A stretch of DNA of 64,000 bases from Anatilimnocola aggregata (GTDB lineage: Bacteria > Planctomycetota > Planctomycetia > Pirellulales > Pirellulaceae): positions 3,596,001-3,660,000 of the forward strand of contig NZ_CP036274.1 of assembly GCF_007747655.1 (NCBI RefSeq), written 5' to 3'. The notes beneath the pieces are model-generated. The model saw nothing but the letters and a program-made list of their open reading frames with translations, had not been told where the DNA came from and ran no database searches. Shown here piece after piece: positions 51,232-60,149 of the stretch. Both the position numbers and the translations under genes were made by a program. Within the stretch, counting starts at the first letter, position 1. The number at the start of each line of letters is the position of its first letter.

Positions 51232-53049
51232 CTACTCTTCATTCCCGCCGCGGCTGCGGCCGAGGGCGACGTCGAAGCCCGAGAGAGCGGGGACGAGCAT
51301 GGCGGCGACGGCAAAGCCGTAGGCGGCAGAGGTGACGAGGAAGACGTCGGACCAGTGACCGATCAGAAAACTGGTGACCGCAAAGAAGGTGGCTAAGGGC
51401 AAAACCATCGAAGCCACGCCAATGGCACCGGACGGATTGCGAATCCCCAGCGAAACGAAAATGCCGACGCCGCCGCCGACAATGAAGGCCAGGAACGGCG
51501 CGTACTGCACTTGAAACGAACCGCTGAACGAAATCATCAGCAGCATCAGCGTGACGACACCGAGACACAGGAAAAAGACGTTGCCGAGGCTCACGCCAAT
51601 CGCCTGGCGCGAGTTGGCATAATTCAAGCCGCAATGCAGTCCGAGTGTGATCACGAAGACGTTCATTACCGACAGCCCGAGCATTAAGAAGATCAGATTT
51701 GCCAGCGTCATGCCGCCGATGGCAAACGTGAAGACGCCCAGCAAGAGAGGCAAGACGATCATTTCCTTGGCAACATAAGCGACCCCTAACAGCTTGCCAA
51801 ATATGAACTCTTTCGGCGTCAGATCGGTGACGAGTAGCAGGTCGAGAGCGCCGCCATCGCGCTCGTTGGTGATCGATGTTACGGCCAAGGCATTTACAAT
51901 CACCAGGCTCACCACCAGCACCGGCGCGAGTGTGCGAGCAGCTTGCGGCACGATGGATGTTTGACCACCGGCGACCACGGGCCCCGGTCGCGCCGTGAAC
52001 CACAGCCCGGCCACGGCGAGCAGAAACAGCAGGATGTAAGCCAGGCGGACAATTAGTACTTTGCGGCCATAGGCCCAGGTACACATCTCTCGCCAGAGGA
52101 CCGGGTTGTCCCAGACGCGGCGACTCGTTTGATTCACGTTGCGCACGCGGGCATCAACGTGCCCGGCCCGTGCTCGTTCTTCACGATCGGCAGATTTCGC
52201 CCCCGGTTCGGTTGCCGGCTCGGCATTTTCGTTGCGGGGCATCGCATCGCGACCGGTGTTCCAGGCGCGCAGGTTGAAGATGGAGATCGCGTTTAAGATT
52301 GCCGACAGGACGAAGGCCACGACCACGAACAGCAGTTCTTTGGGGAGTGGACTCGATTGCATAAGCGTTGAATTCTGTAGTGTGCTCCAGGTAGCCCGAA
52401 ACGGACTGCAAGCCATCGCGAGTTCTTTGACCGGCACGCCAGCAATCAGTTCGTTTCCCGCGAACATGGCAGCTGCTTCCCACAGGCTGACCCACAACGT
52501 CAGCACGATGGCGGTCATCGTTAGTGCTTGAAAGGTCTTCTCCCGCCAAAGCGCGAAGAGCGTTCCCAGGCTGCCGGCGGCGAGCATCGCGGCCAAGGCG
52601 ATGGCGTAGATGGTGAGGACTTGCTGCCAGGAAACGCCACCGAAGAGTGTGATCAGCCCAACGACCGGCAGCGAGGCCAGCAGCATCGAACAGACCGGCA
52701 ACAAACTGGCGACGAGTTTGCCGAGGACCACTTCGTGATCGGACAAGCGAGTGAGTAGCAGCAGAACAATAGTCCGGCGATCTTTTTCCTGGGCAATACT
52801 GCTGACGCAGGCGAGCGCGGCGAGAAACGACATCACCGCCAATTGCAGCGGCGAAACCACTTGCAGCAAGATGGCACCAAAGCGGGCCATGTCTCCCGTG
52901 TTGCGAACTTCCTGCGTTCCCACCACGATGAACCAGGCGGTCGACATTAAAACCGCCAGCGCCGTCGGGTATAGCACCCTGGCAACATAGTGCTGCCAGC
53001 GCCGCGGGGTGATTGCCAGCTCGCGCGAAAAGATGGGGCCTAGGAGCAC
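51232..53049 (-). CDS. ABC-2 type transporter permease (two fused halves)
   Basis: The GTG start at 53049 gives a 605-residue protein. About 12 hydrophobic helices fall into two ABC-2-like halves. The first shows 'AQEKDRRTIVLLLLTRLSDH' and 'EVVLGKLVASLLPVCSMLLA', the second 'SITNERDGGALDLLLVTDLT' and 'PKEFIFGKLLGVAYVAKEMI', the same pattern. A charged linker (EPGAKSADREERARAGHVDA) joins them. No ATPase gene is adjacent in the window, so the partner must be encoded elsewhere. Confidence 0.85.
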   Translation of the reverse strand: MLLGPIFSRELAITPRRWQHYVARVLYPTALAVLMSTAWFIVVGTQEVRNTGDMARFGAILLQVVSPLQLAVMSFLAALACVSSIAQEKDRRTIVLLLLTRLSDHEVVLGKLVASLLPVCSMLLASLPVVGLITLFGGVSWQQVLTIYAIALAAMLAAGSLGTLFALWREKTFQALTMTAIVLTLWVSLWEAAAMFAGNELIAGVPVKELAMACSPFRATWSTLQNSTLMQSSPLPKELLFVVVAFVLSAILNAISIFNLRAWNTGRDAMPRNENAEPATEPGAKSADREERARAGHVDARVRNVNQTSRRVWDNPVLWREMCTWAYGRKVLIVRLAYILLFLLAVAGLWFTARPGPVVAGGQTSIVPQAARTLAPVLVVSLVIVNALAVTSITNERDGGALDLLLVTDLTPKEFIFGKLLGVAYVAKEMIVLPLLLGVFTFAIGGMTLANLIFLMLGLSVMNVFVITLGLHCGLNYANSRQAIGVSLGNVFFLCLGVVTLMLLMISFSGSFQVQYAPFLAFIVGGGVGIFVSLGIRNPSGAIGVASMVLPLATFFAVTSFLIGHWSDVFLVTSAAYGFAVAAMLVPALSGFDVALGRSRGGNEE

Positions 53050-53377
53050 AACGGTCCGTTTCGTGAGGAGTTGGGTTGAATCACTCAGCCAATGATTGGA
53101 GTTCCGGGAGCCAGAGATTATAACGGACAGCGAGCCACTGTCGTGTGAAGAACCTGCGATAGTGCAGGGGTCGGGAGTCTTTGGCGAGTGCAGACTTCAA
53201 GATGAGCGGGGTCTCAATTCGCCAAAGACTCCCGACCCCGTGCATCGCCGATCATCCATGCTGTCAAGCAAAGATCCCGCCCAGTATTTTTTGCGATTGC
53301 CACGCAATAAACTCTGAACCCCACGCGTCTTACCTACGAAGCGTCCTCCGGCGCGGAGATGCCGCAGGAGCGAGCCG
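53050..53377. other. Divergent intergenic region with 21-bp inverted repeat
   Basis: This 328-bp space lies between the permease start (minus) and the sigma factor start (plus). It holds the perfect 21-bp inverted repeat at 53167-53239. Both promoters must be here. Short open frames across the repeat are judged non-coding. Confidence 0.65.
53167..53239. repeat. Perfect 21-bp inverted repeat
   Basis: Arms at 53167-53187 (GGGGTCGGGAGTCTTTGGCG and one more base) and 53219-53239 are perfect complements separated by 31 bp. The repeat lies in the divergent promoter region of the permease and the sigma factor operon. Confidence 0.88.
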
Positions 53378-53926
53378 TTGTCCGAGAAACCGCCCTCCCC
53401 CCTTGCGACTGAATTGGTCGCTGCGCTGTATGTCCAGCACAGCGAAGAGCTTAGGTGTTTTTTGGTGGGTCTGTTGCGCGATTCGCAACTGGCTGCCGAT
53501 GTGCTCCAGGCGACGTTCGTCAAAATGGTGCAGCGAGGTGGTGAGACCCAGGAAGAATCGCGCAAGGCGTGGCTCTTTCGGGTGGCTTATCACGAGGCGA
53601 TGGCAATTCGGCGGCGCGATGCGGTGGGCGATAGAATCGTCAAACGAATCGCGGAGTCGGATAGCAACGGCCGGTCGATGCCTGACGATCTGCTGGTCCG
53701 CCATGAGGCGGTCGAGCGAGTTCGGCAGGCCTTGGAGTTGTTGCCGCCCGACCAGCGGCAGGTTGTGCGGATGAGGATTTACGATGAAAAAACGTTCGCC
53801 GTGATTGCGGACGAGTTGAACATACCCCTGGGGACGGCCCTGGGACGAATGCGGTCGGCCCTGATTAAATTGCGAGCACGCTTGGGCAACACATTCGACG
53901 ACGAAAGCCATTTGAACGGAACCTGA
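53378..53926 (+). CDS. ECF-type RNA polymerase sigma factor
   Basis: A TTG start at 53378 is preferred because AGGAG lies at a normal distance. The 182-residue protein has sigma-70 region 2 ('LRCFLVGLLRDSQLAADVLQ' and 'ATFVKMVQ') and region 4 ('LELLPPDQRQVVRMRIYDEK' and 'TFAVIADELNIPLGTALGRM'). It has no C-terminal extension. The next gene, 13 bp later, codes for an anti-sigma-like membrane protein, so an envelope-signalling pair is likely. Confidence 0.92.
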   Translation: MSEKPPSPLATELVAALYVQHSEELRCFLVGLLRDSQLAADVLQATFVKMVQRGGETQEESRKAWLFRVAYHEAMAIRRRDAVGDRIVKRIAESDSNGRSMPDDLLVRHEAVERVRQALELLPPDQRQVVRMRIYDEKTFAVIADELNIPLGTALGRMRSALIKLRARLGNTFDDESHLNGT

Positions 53927-53939
53927 AAGCAGGTAAGCC

Positions 53940-54533
53940 ATGCCAAACCAACCCAATATCGAGCCCCAAGATGAGCTTGCCTGGCTCGCCTTTCGCTACG
54001 TTGCTGGCGAATTGACTGCGGCCGAGACCGAGCAGTTCGAACTGCAGTTGGCCGTCGATCAACGGGCTCGCGAGACGCTGGCTCAGACGGTGGAACTCTA
54101 TCACGCGGTGGCTGCTGCTGAATCACTTCCCACCATTGCCGCTTGCGAACCGGCTCGTCGTCAGACGACAAGTCGGACGCAGCAGGTCGCTTGGATCTCG
54201 GCCGGCGTTTCCGCTGCCACTCTGTTGTTGATGGCTGGTTGGAGCGCGGGCTGGTTCTTTGGGCCGTCATCGGTTCCGTCGGCCAATATCAATGTGGCTC
54301 ATGTTTCGCCGGAGTTGGCTGCCGCTTGGAACGAATTGCGGGCCGAAGCAACGGTTGGTGATGACGAACTCAGCGACGACGAACTGGCTTCGCTGCCTGA
54401 AGACGAGCTCAGCATCTCGACCGAAGCTCCTTCTTGGATGACTGCTGCGGTGCTGGGCATCGCCGGTCATGATCCTGCCCTGCCTGTTGCCACTCCGCTT
54501 GATGCAGCCGAATCTCGGCCGCAGGAGAATTAG
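53940..54533 (+). CDS. Anti-sigma factor-like membrane protein
   Basis: The 197-residue protein has a cytoplasmic part with the anti-sigma-like 'WLAFRYVAGELTAAETEQFE' and 'LQLAVDQRARETLAQTV', similar to zinc-less ASD domains. One transmembrane helix follows ('ISAGVSAATLLLMAGWSAGW' then 'FFG', about 84-106). The C-terminal part is acidic and periplasmic ('VGDDELSDDELASLPEDELS'). No zinc ligands are seen. The start lies 13 bp after the sigma factor and the stop 3 bp before the next ATG. Confidence 0.8.
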   Translation: MPNQPNIEPQDELAWLAFRYVAGELTAAETEQFELQLAVDQRARETLAQTVELYHAVAAAESLPTIAACEPARRQTTSRTQQVAWISAGVSAATLLLMAGWSAGWFFGPSSVPSANINVAHVSPELAAAWNELRAEATVGDDELSDDELASLPEDELSISTEAPSWMTAAVLGIAGHDPALPVATPLDAAESRPQEN

Positions 54534-54536
54534 TAC

Positions 54537-55271
54537 ATGTTTGGTTCGCGCCTGATGTTGATTTTGCTCGGGGTGGTTTGCTGGTTGAATGCCGGCAATT
54601 CTGCTGACGCGCAAAGGCCCGGCGCCAAGCCGATGCCGAAGCCCGGTCAAGCGCGGCTCGTCACCATCACTCCCGAGCGGGAAGCAACGGTTACGGATTT
54701 CGTGACGCGCAATCATCCCGAATTGGCTCAGCTGTTGTCGCACCTCAAGGCCAATCAGCCCAAGGAATATGAGCGGGCTTTGCGCGACTTGTTCCGCGTG
54801 ACGGAAAAGTTGGCGATGGTCCACGAGCGCGATAGCCGGCAGTACGACTTGGAACTGAAAGCCTGGCAGGCCCAGTCGCGGGCTCAGTTGCTGGTTGCCC
54901 GGATGAAAATGGGTGATGCTGCCTCAAGCGAAAACGAAGATCTGAAGGAGCAACTGCGCGAGATCTTGGCCGAGCAATGGCAAGCCCGCCTCGATGTACT
55001 GCGATTGGAACGCGAGCGAGTCACGGGACGTCTCGGCAAGTTAGAAGAAGACATCAGTAAACTGGAGCGAGATCGCGATGCTGTGATCGAACAGCATTTG
55101 AAGTCGCTGACGAGTAGTGGTGCGAATTCTGGTAAAGCAAAAGGTAAGCCTCTCGATAAGCGTCCCAGTGAACGGGTGGCTAGCGAGAAGTTAAGTGGCG
55201 AGAAGGCAAGTGGCGAGAAGCCGTCACCGGCAACTTCCGTCAAGCAACCCGTCAAACAGCGGCCCGAATAA
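54537..55271 (+). CDS. Secreted coiled-coil protein
   Basis: The 244-residue product starts with a signal peptide (MFGSRLMLILLGVVCWLNAG). The middle ~120 residues are strongly heptad-like with charged runs ('LELKAWQAQSRAQLLVARMK', 'WQARLDVLRLERERVTGRLG', 'KLEEDISKLERDRDAVIEQH'), and the tail has Ser/Glu/Lys/Pro repeats (SEKLSGEKASGEKPS). It may be a periplasmic sensor for the anti-sigma pair, by position only. Confidence 0.75.
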   Translation: MFGSRLMLILLGVVCWLNAGNSADAQRPGAKPMPKPGQARLVTITPEREATVTDFVTRNHPELAQLLSHLKANQPKEYERALRDLFRVTEKLAMVHERDSRQYDLELKAWQAQSRAQLLVARMKMGDAASSENEDLKEQLREILAEQWQARLDVLRLERERVTGRLGKLEEDISKLERDRDAVIEQHLKSLTSSGANSGKAKGKPLDKRPSERVASEKLSGEKASGEKPSPATSVKQPVKQRPE

Positions 55272-55353
55272 CGACCCAACCCGGCGCTTTGAGTGCCGCA
55301 AACATACCCCCCTCAATATTATGTCCTACCTGTGGAAGATTGGAGATTCCGTC

Positions 55354-58059
55354 ATGCGAATCGGTTTCGTCAGGCTGCTTGCTTGCACGCCGCTCGCCTG
55401 GGCCATGTTGGCCCTGTCTGCCCCTGCGGCCGACGAGGTTCAGAAGCCCATTTACGAGCGTTTTGAACAAGCAGAAGGGGACGAAGTCCCCAGCTTTCAA
55501 CGCCACGTCAGCCCGCTGTTTGGCCGGCTCGGCTGCAATGGCCGCTCGTGCCACGGCTCGTTCCAAGGGCGCGGCGAGTTCCGTCTTTCGCTCTTCGGTT
55601 ACGACTTCAAAGCCGATCACGAAGCACTCCTCGATGCCAAGCGTCCCCGCGTGGATGTCAAGAACATTGACGAAAGCTTGATTCTGGCGAAGCCCACCGA
55701 TGCCGACATGCACGAAGGTGGCGAGCGCTACAAAAAGGGAAGCTGGCAGCACCACGTTCTTCGTCGCTGGGTTGCCGCTGGAGCCAACTACAGCGAGAAG
55801 GAAGTCCAAAAGCTCGTTACGTTGGAGGTCACCCCGCAGGAACTGCTGCTGACCAAGCCCGGTCAAACCGTACAAATGAAAGCCGTCGCCGTGTGGCCGG
55901 ACGGTTCGAAGGAAGACGTGACTCCGCTCTGCCGCTTTCAAAGCAACAGCGAGCAGGTGGCCAAGATTTCGGAAAATGGTCTCGTCACCGCAACTGATAC
56001 CGGCGATACGCACATCGTCATTTCGTACGACAACGCGGTGATCGCGATTCCAGTCATCCGCCCCGTCACGGAACTCTCGGGCAAGGCGTATCCCAAGGTT
56101 TCAGCCCCCACGGCCATCGATAAGCTGGTCGTCCAAAAGCTGCAAAAGCTCGGTGTTGTTCCTTCGGGCCTGAGCAACGATGCGGAATTCCTCCGTCGCG
56201 TTTCGCTCGACCTGACCGGCACTCTGCCGAGTGCCCAGGAAGTAGAAGAATTCCTCGCCGATAAGTCGCCCAATAAGCGAAGCGAGAAAGTTGAAAAACT
56301 GCTTGAGTCGCCAGCCTATGCAGCCTGGTGGACGACCAAACTGTGCGACTTCACCGGCAATAACGATTCGCAACTGAACAACGTCTCGCCGGTCCGCACT
56401 ACCTCTCCAGGTCAGGAGTGGTACGACTGGATCTACAAGCGGGTCAGCGAGAACAAGCCTTATGACGAAATCGCTGCAGGAATTGTCCTCGGTCAAAGCC
56501 GAAACCCCGGCCAGGACTACAAGGAATATTGCGAAGAGCTGAGCGAAATGTATCGCGAAGGGAAGGCTTCCTTCGCTGATCGTTCGTCGATGCCCTACTA
56601 CTGGGCTCGTAATAACTATCGCCAGCCTGAAGAGCGGGCGATTGGCATTGCCTACACCTTCCTCGGCATGCGGATTCAATGTGCCCAGTGCCACAAGCAT
56701 CCGTTCGATCAATGGTCGAAGGATGACTTCGATGCCTTCAAGGCCTTCTTCGCTCGCGTCCAGTTCAATCAGGCTGGTGCCCGCGATAAAGAATCGCTGG
56801 CGCAATACAACGAGATCATTGCTGCTTCGGGGCTCAACAAAGAACTCAAGGGAAATGACCTCCGTCGCTTGCTGCCAGACGCGTTGAAAGAAGGAAAGAC
56901 CATTCCCTTCGGCGAAGTCTACTTGATCAAGCCAACAGCTGCCCCGGCTCGCAAGAACGACAAGGGGAACGCCAACAATAAGAATCGCGCTCCGATGCCG
57001 GTGGCCAAGGCCCGCGTCCTCGGCGGCGAAACGATGGATCTCAACAGCGTGGAAGATGCTCGCCAGCCATTGATGGATTGGATGCGCAGCCCGAACAATC
57101 CTTACTTTGCGAAGGCGTTCGTGAATCGCGTTTGGGCCAGCTACTTCAACGTCGGTATCGTTGAGCCACCAGATGATCTAAGCCTGGCCAATCCGCCGAG
57201 CAACCGCGGACTGCTCGACTACCTCGCCAAGGGCTTCATCGAACACAAGTTCGATATGAAGTGGCTCCACCGCGAGATTCTCGCCAGCGACACCTATCAA
57301 CGATCGTGGCAGCCTAACGAAACCAACAGCAAGGACGAACGTAACTTCGCTCGCGCTGTGCCTCGTCGCCTGCCGGCTGAAGTTGCCTACGACGCGATCA
57401 CCATCGCCACGTCTTCGGACGCGAAAGCAGCTGGAGCCCGGACGGAAATCAAGGGTCGAGCCATTTCGATCGCCACTTCGAGTGCTCGCGTGCAAGGCAA
57501 TCAGGCTGGCAATGCCACGTTTGGTTTGCAAGTCTTCGGCCGATCGACTCGCGAAAGCAATTGCGATTGCGATCGTTCCATGGACGCCAGTTTGTTGCAA
57601 ACGGTCTATCTGCAGAACGATACCAGTGTGCTTTCGGCGCTGGAAGGTGGTCGCGATACCTGGATCGACCAGATCAAGCAGAAGCCCACCAGACTGAAGG
57701 ATGGGACTGACCCCGAAAAGGTCGACCTCAGCAAGGAGTTGCCGCGGATGAAGGCTCGCCTCGACCGCGCCAAGAAAGAGAAGAACAAGGAACAAATTAC
57801 CCGGCTCGAAGCTCGCATTGCAGAGTTGGAATCCGCTGCGAAGACCAAGGACGAAGTCAAAAAGCAGCCCGAAGGACTCAGCCTCGAACCAATCACGTTG
57901 ATTCGGCAGGCTTACCTCCGCACGCTCAGCCGTCAACCGACGGATGACGAAATCAGCCGTTGCCAAGAGTTCCTGGCATCCTCCTCGTCGCCCCTCGAAG
58001 GAGCACGCGGGCTGCTGTGGACTCTGATTAACACGAAGGAGTTCATCGTCAACCACTAA
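55354..58059 (+). CDS. PSCyt-like/BIG2/DUF1549/DUF1553 secreted protein
   Basis: ATG 55354 is chosen: GGAGA lies upstream and it gives a signal peptide (MRIGFVRLLACTPLAWAMLA); ATG 55321 is an alternative. Over 901 residues: 'CNGRSCHGSFQG' near residue 60 (a C-x4-CH variant), a BIG2-like Ig domain ('LEVTPQELLLTKPGQTVQMK', 'FQSNSEQVAKISENGLVTAT'), DUF1549 with 'CAQCHKHPFDQWSKDDF', then DUF1553 with 'FVNRVWASYFNVGIVEPPDD' and 'LIRQAYLRTLSRQPTDDEIS'. It is paired with a DUF1501 gene as at 3.5-8 kb. It follows the sigma operon and may be its target or final gene. Confidence 0.92.
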   Translation: MRIGFVRLLACTPLAWAMLALSAPAADEVQKPIYERFEQAEGDEVPSFQRHVSPLFGRLGCNGRSCHGSFQGRGEFRLSLFGYDFKADHEALLDAKRPRVDVKNIDESLILAKPTDADMHEGGERYKKGSWQHHVLRRWVAAGANYSEKEVQKLVTLEVTPQELLLTKPGQTVQMKAVAVWPDGSKEDVTPLCRFQSNSEQVAKISENGLVTATDTGDTHIVISYDNAVIAIPVIRPVTELSGKAYPKVSAPTAIDKLVVQKLQKLGVVPSGLSNDAEFLRRVSLDLTGTLPSAQEVEEFLADKSPNKRSEKVEKLLESPAYAAWWTTKLCDFTGNNDSQLNNVSPVRTTSPGQEWYDWIYKRVSENKPYDEIAAGIVLGQSRNPGQDYKEYCEELSEMYREGKASFADRSSMPYYWARNNYRQPEERAIGIAYTFLGMRIQCAQCHKHPFDQWSKDDFDAFKAFFARVQFNQAGARDKESLAQYNEIIAASGLNKELKGNDLRRLLPDALKEGKTIPFGEVYLIKPTAAPARKNDKGNANNKNRAPMPVAKARVLGGETMDLNSVEDARQPLMDWMRSPNNPYFAKAFVNRVWASYFNVGIVEPPDDLSLANPPSNRGLLDYLAKGFIEHKFDMKWLHREILASDTYQRSWQPNETNSKDERNFARAVPRRLPAEVAYDAITIATSSDAKAAGARTEIKGRAISIATSSARVQGNQAGNATFGLQVFGRSTRESNCDCDRSMDASLLQTVYLQNDTSVLSALEGGRDTWIDQIKQKPTRLKDGTDPEKVDLSKELPRMKARLDRAKKEKNKEQITRLEARIAELESAAKTKDEVKKQPEGLSLEPITLIRQAYLRTLSRQPTDDEISRCQEFLASSSSPLEGARGLLWTLINTKEFIVNH

Positions 58060-58136
58060 TTGCCGACTGACTCCCTAACCAAATTTTATTCGTTCAATAA
58101 AAGCAAATCCTCACGTTCGAAAAAAGGAATTCTCTC

Positions 58137-59438
58137 ATGGCTCTGTCCTTTACCTGTGATGGTGTGAAGCGTCGCGACTTCCTGCGGGCTGGTGCCCTCG
58201 GCGTTGGTCTAAGTCTCTCTGGATACCTTCGCTTGTCGGCTGCGGGCGAGTTGAAGAAGGCCAAGGCAACTAACGCCATCTTCATCAACCTGACCGGTGG
58301 TCCTTCGCACATGGACACCTTCGATCTCAAGCCGGACGCTCCGGCCGAGAATCGCGGCACGTTCAATCCAATCAAGACCTGCGTGCCTGGTGTTGAGATT
58401 TCGGAACACCTGCCAAAGCTGGCCGCCCAAGCGGACAAATTCTGCGTGCTCCGCGGTGTCTCTCACACCTTGGGTGCCCACGCTCTGGGAACAGAGTATG
58501 TGAATACCGGGAACCGTCCGATTCAATCGCTCGAGTATCCTGGCTACGGCGCTGTCGTGACCAAGGAAAAGGGAGGTCCCAAGGACTTGCCTCCGTTCGT
58601 CGCCATTCCCAACAGCAATCAACGGACCGGATTCTTGGGCGTGCAGTACGCACCGCTCAATACCACTGGTTCGCCAAAGTCGGGCCAATCTTATGGCGTC
58701 CGCGGCATCTCGCTGGGGAACGGCCTGACGGTAGAAGAAGTCGAACGTCGTCAGAACCTGCTGCAAGGCCTCGACAAGACGTTCGCTAATGTCGAATCGA
58801 ACAGTCAACTGCTGACCGGGCTTGATCGCTTCTCGGAGCAAGCCCACTCCATCATCACTTCGCGCCGCGCTCGCGACGCCTTCGATGTGAGCAAGGAATC
58901 GCCGAAGTTCGCCGAACCCTTCGGCACCGAAACCTTCGGTATGAACTGCTTGCTCGCTTCGCGCTTGGTCGAGTCGGGCGTCCGGTTCGTCACGATGACC
59001 CTCGGTGGTTGGGATACCCACACCAACAACTTCACCAACCTCCGGACCAAGTTGCTCCCGCAACTCGATACTGGTGTCGCTGCCCTCCTCAATGGTTTGC
59101 AGCAGAAGGGTTTGCTCGAGACTACCGCGGTCTTCATCACCGGCGAATTCGGCCGCACGCCAAAGATCAACAGCCGCGCTGCGGAAGGTGGTCGCGACCA
59201 CTATCCTCGCTGCATGTTCATGTTGCTCGCAGGTGGCGGCGTGAAGGGTGGCCAGGTTATCGGCGAAAGCGATAAGACCGCCTCCGGACCGAAGAACGAT
59301 GCCATCACACCTGACGATGTGGCTGCGACCTTCTACCACACGCTCGGTATCGATCACACCCATGAATATCACACCAACACCGGCCGGCCGATCATGATCG
59401 TCCGCGACGGCAAGATCATCACCCAAGCTTTGAGCTAA
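58137..59438 (+). CDS. DUF1501 family protein with Tat signal
   Basis: AAGGA lies before ATG 58137. The 433-residue protein has a twin-arginine start (KRRDFLRAGALGVGLSLSGY). DUF1501 blocks: 'FINLTGGPSHMDTFDLKPDA', 'HLPKLAAQADKFCVLRGVSH', 'LLASRLVESGVRFVTMTLGG', 'FITGEFGRTPKINS' and 'GGRDHYPRCMFMLLAGGGV'. It lies 77 bp after the PSD1 gene, so the pair is co-transcribed. A clear terminator follows. Confidence 0.95.
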   Translation: MALSFTCDGVKRRDFLRAGALGVGLSLSGYLRLSAAGELKKAKATNAIFINLTGGPSHMDTFDLKPDAPAENRGTFNPIKTCVPGVEISEHLPKLAAQADKFCVLRGVSHTLGAHALGTEYVNTGNRPIQSLEYPGYGAVVTKEKGGPKDLPPFVAIPNSNQRTGFLGVQYAPLNTTGSPKSGQSYGVRGISLGNGLTVEEVERRQNLLQGLDKTFANVESNSQLLTGLDRFSEQAHSIITSRRARDAFDVSKESPKFAEPFGTETFGMNCLLASRLVESGVRFVTMTLGGWDTHTNNFTNLRTKLLPQLDTGVAALLNGLQQKGLLETTAVFITGEFGRTPKINSRAAEGGRDHYPRCMFMLLAGGGVKGGQVIGESDKTASGPKNDAITPDDVAATFYHTLGIDHTHEYHTNTGRPIMIVRDGKIITQALS

Positions 59439-59472
59439 CCGCTAACCTCAACAATTCGTCGTAGCGAGCATG

Positions 59473-59497
59473 GATGCCCACGAGTTTCGTGGGCATC
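59473..59497 (+). terminator. Rho-independent terminator after DUF1501 gene
   Basis: GATGCCCAC (59473-59481) pairs with GTGGGCATC (59489-59497) over a 7-nt loop, followed by GTTTTG. It lies 35 bp after the stop and ends the sigma/PSD1/DUF1501 transcript. Confidence 0.85.
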
Positions 59498-59565
59498 GTT
59501 TTGCGCAACTAGATTTTCAATTTTCGCCACTTTTCGTTCCCCTCTCGTGATTCGGAGTTCGCCGC

Positions 59566-60060
59566 ATGAAATCGTTCTATTCGAAGTGTCTCGTCGCCCT
59601 CGCCGTGTTCGCTTGCGTCGCCCTTGCTCTGCGTGCTGACGCGCAAAACGATGGCAAGAAGGCAAAGAAGATGCCGGATCCCACCGCTGCCATGGCTAAG
59701 AAGCTGGAAGCTGCGGAACTGACTGCCGACCAAAAGGCCAAGTATGAAATCGTCGCCAAGGAGCATGCTCCCCGGTTGAAAGCCGCGCAAGACAAGGTCA
59801 ACGGACTGCTGACAGCGGACCAAGTCAAAGCCAAGCAAGAAGCGATGAAGGCTGCCAAAGCTGCCGGCAAGAAGGGGAAGGAAGCAGCGGATGCGGTTAA
59901 CGAAGCGCTCAAGCTGACCGACGACCAAAAGAAGACCATGGTCGACGCCGACAAGGAACTGCGCGAAGCTCAAGCCGCGTTCAATACGGCTGTCGCCGCC
60001 ATTCTGACCGACGCGCAAAAGACCACCACGAAGATCGGGGCCGGCAAAAAGAAGAAGTAA
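59566..60060 (+). CDS. Secreted Lys/Ala-rich LTxxQ-type protein
   Basis: The 164-residue protein has a signal peptide ending near 'ALALRADAQN'. The mature part is helical and lysine-rich with three LTxxQ-like motifs ('LTADQKAKYEIVAKEHAP', 'LTDDQKKTMV' and 'LTDAQKTTTK'), the pattern of the Spy/CpxP-like LTXXQ family. It lies after the DUF1501 terminator with its own downstream terminator, so it is probably transcribed separately. Periplasmic chaperone or sensor function is possible. Confidence 0.75.
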   Translation: MKSFYSKCLVALAVFACVALALRADAQNDGKKAKKMPDPTAAMAKKLEAAELTADQKAKYEIVAKEHAPRLKAAQDKVNGLLTADQVKAKQEAMKAAKAAGKKGKEAADAVNEALKLTDDQKKTMVDADKELREAQAAFNTAVAAILTDAQKTTTKIGAGKKKK

Positions 60061-60090
60061 TTGTTTGCAATTACCTCGCACGAACAAAAC

Positions 60091-60127
60091 CTCAGAGCCA
60101 GGTCGCCCCGTGCGGACTGGCTCTGAG
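60091..60127 (+). terminator. Rho-independent terminator after LTxxQ gene
   Basis: CTCAGAGCCAG (60091-60101) pairs perfectly with CTGGCTCTGAG (60117-60127) over a 15-nt loop, then TATTTCTT. It lies 30 bp after the stop and just before the convergent gene's stop at 60150, so it may serve both. Confidence 0.85.
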
Positions 60128-60149
60128 TATTTCTTGCCGCATGCAGCAC

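Noticed and set aside
58209-59426. Long minus-strand frame (405 residues) opposite the DUF1501 gene
   Set aside because: The DUF1501 gene is clear on the plus strand; the antisense product has no recognised motif.
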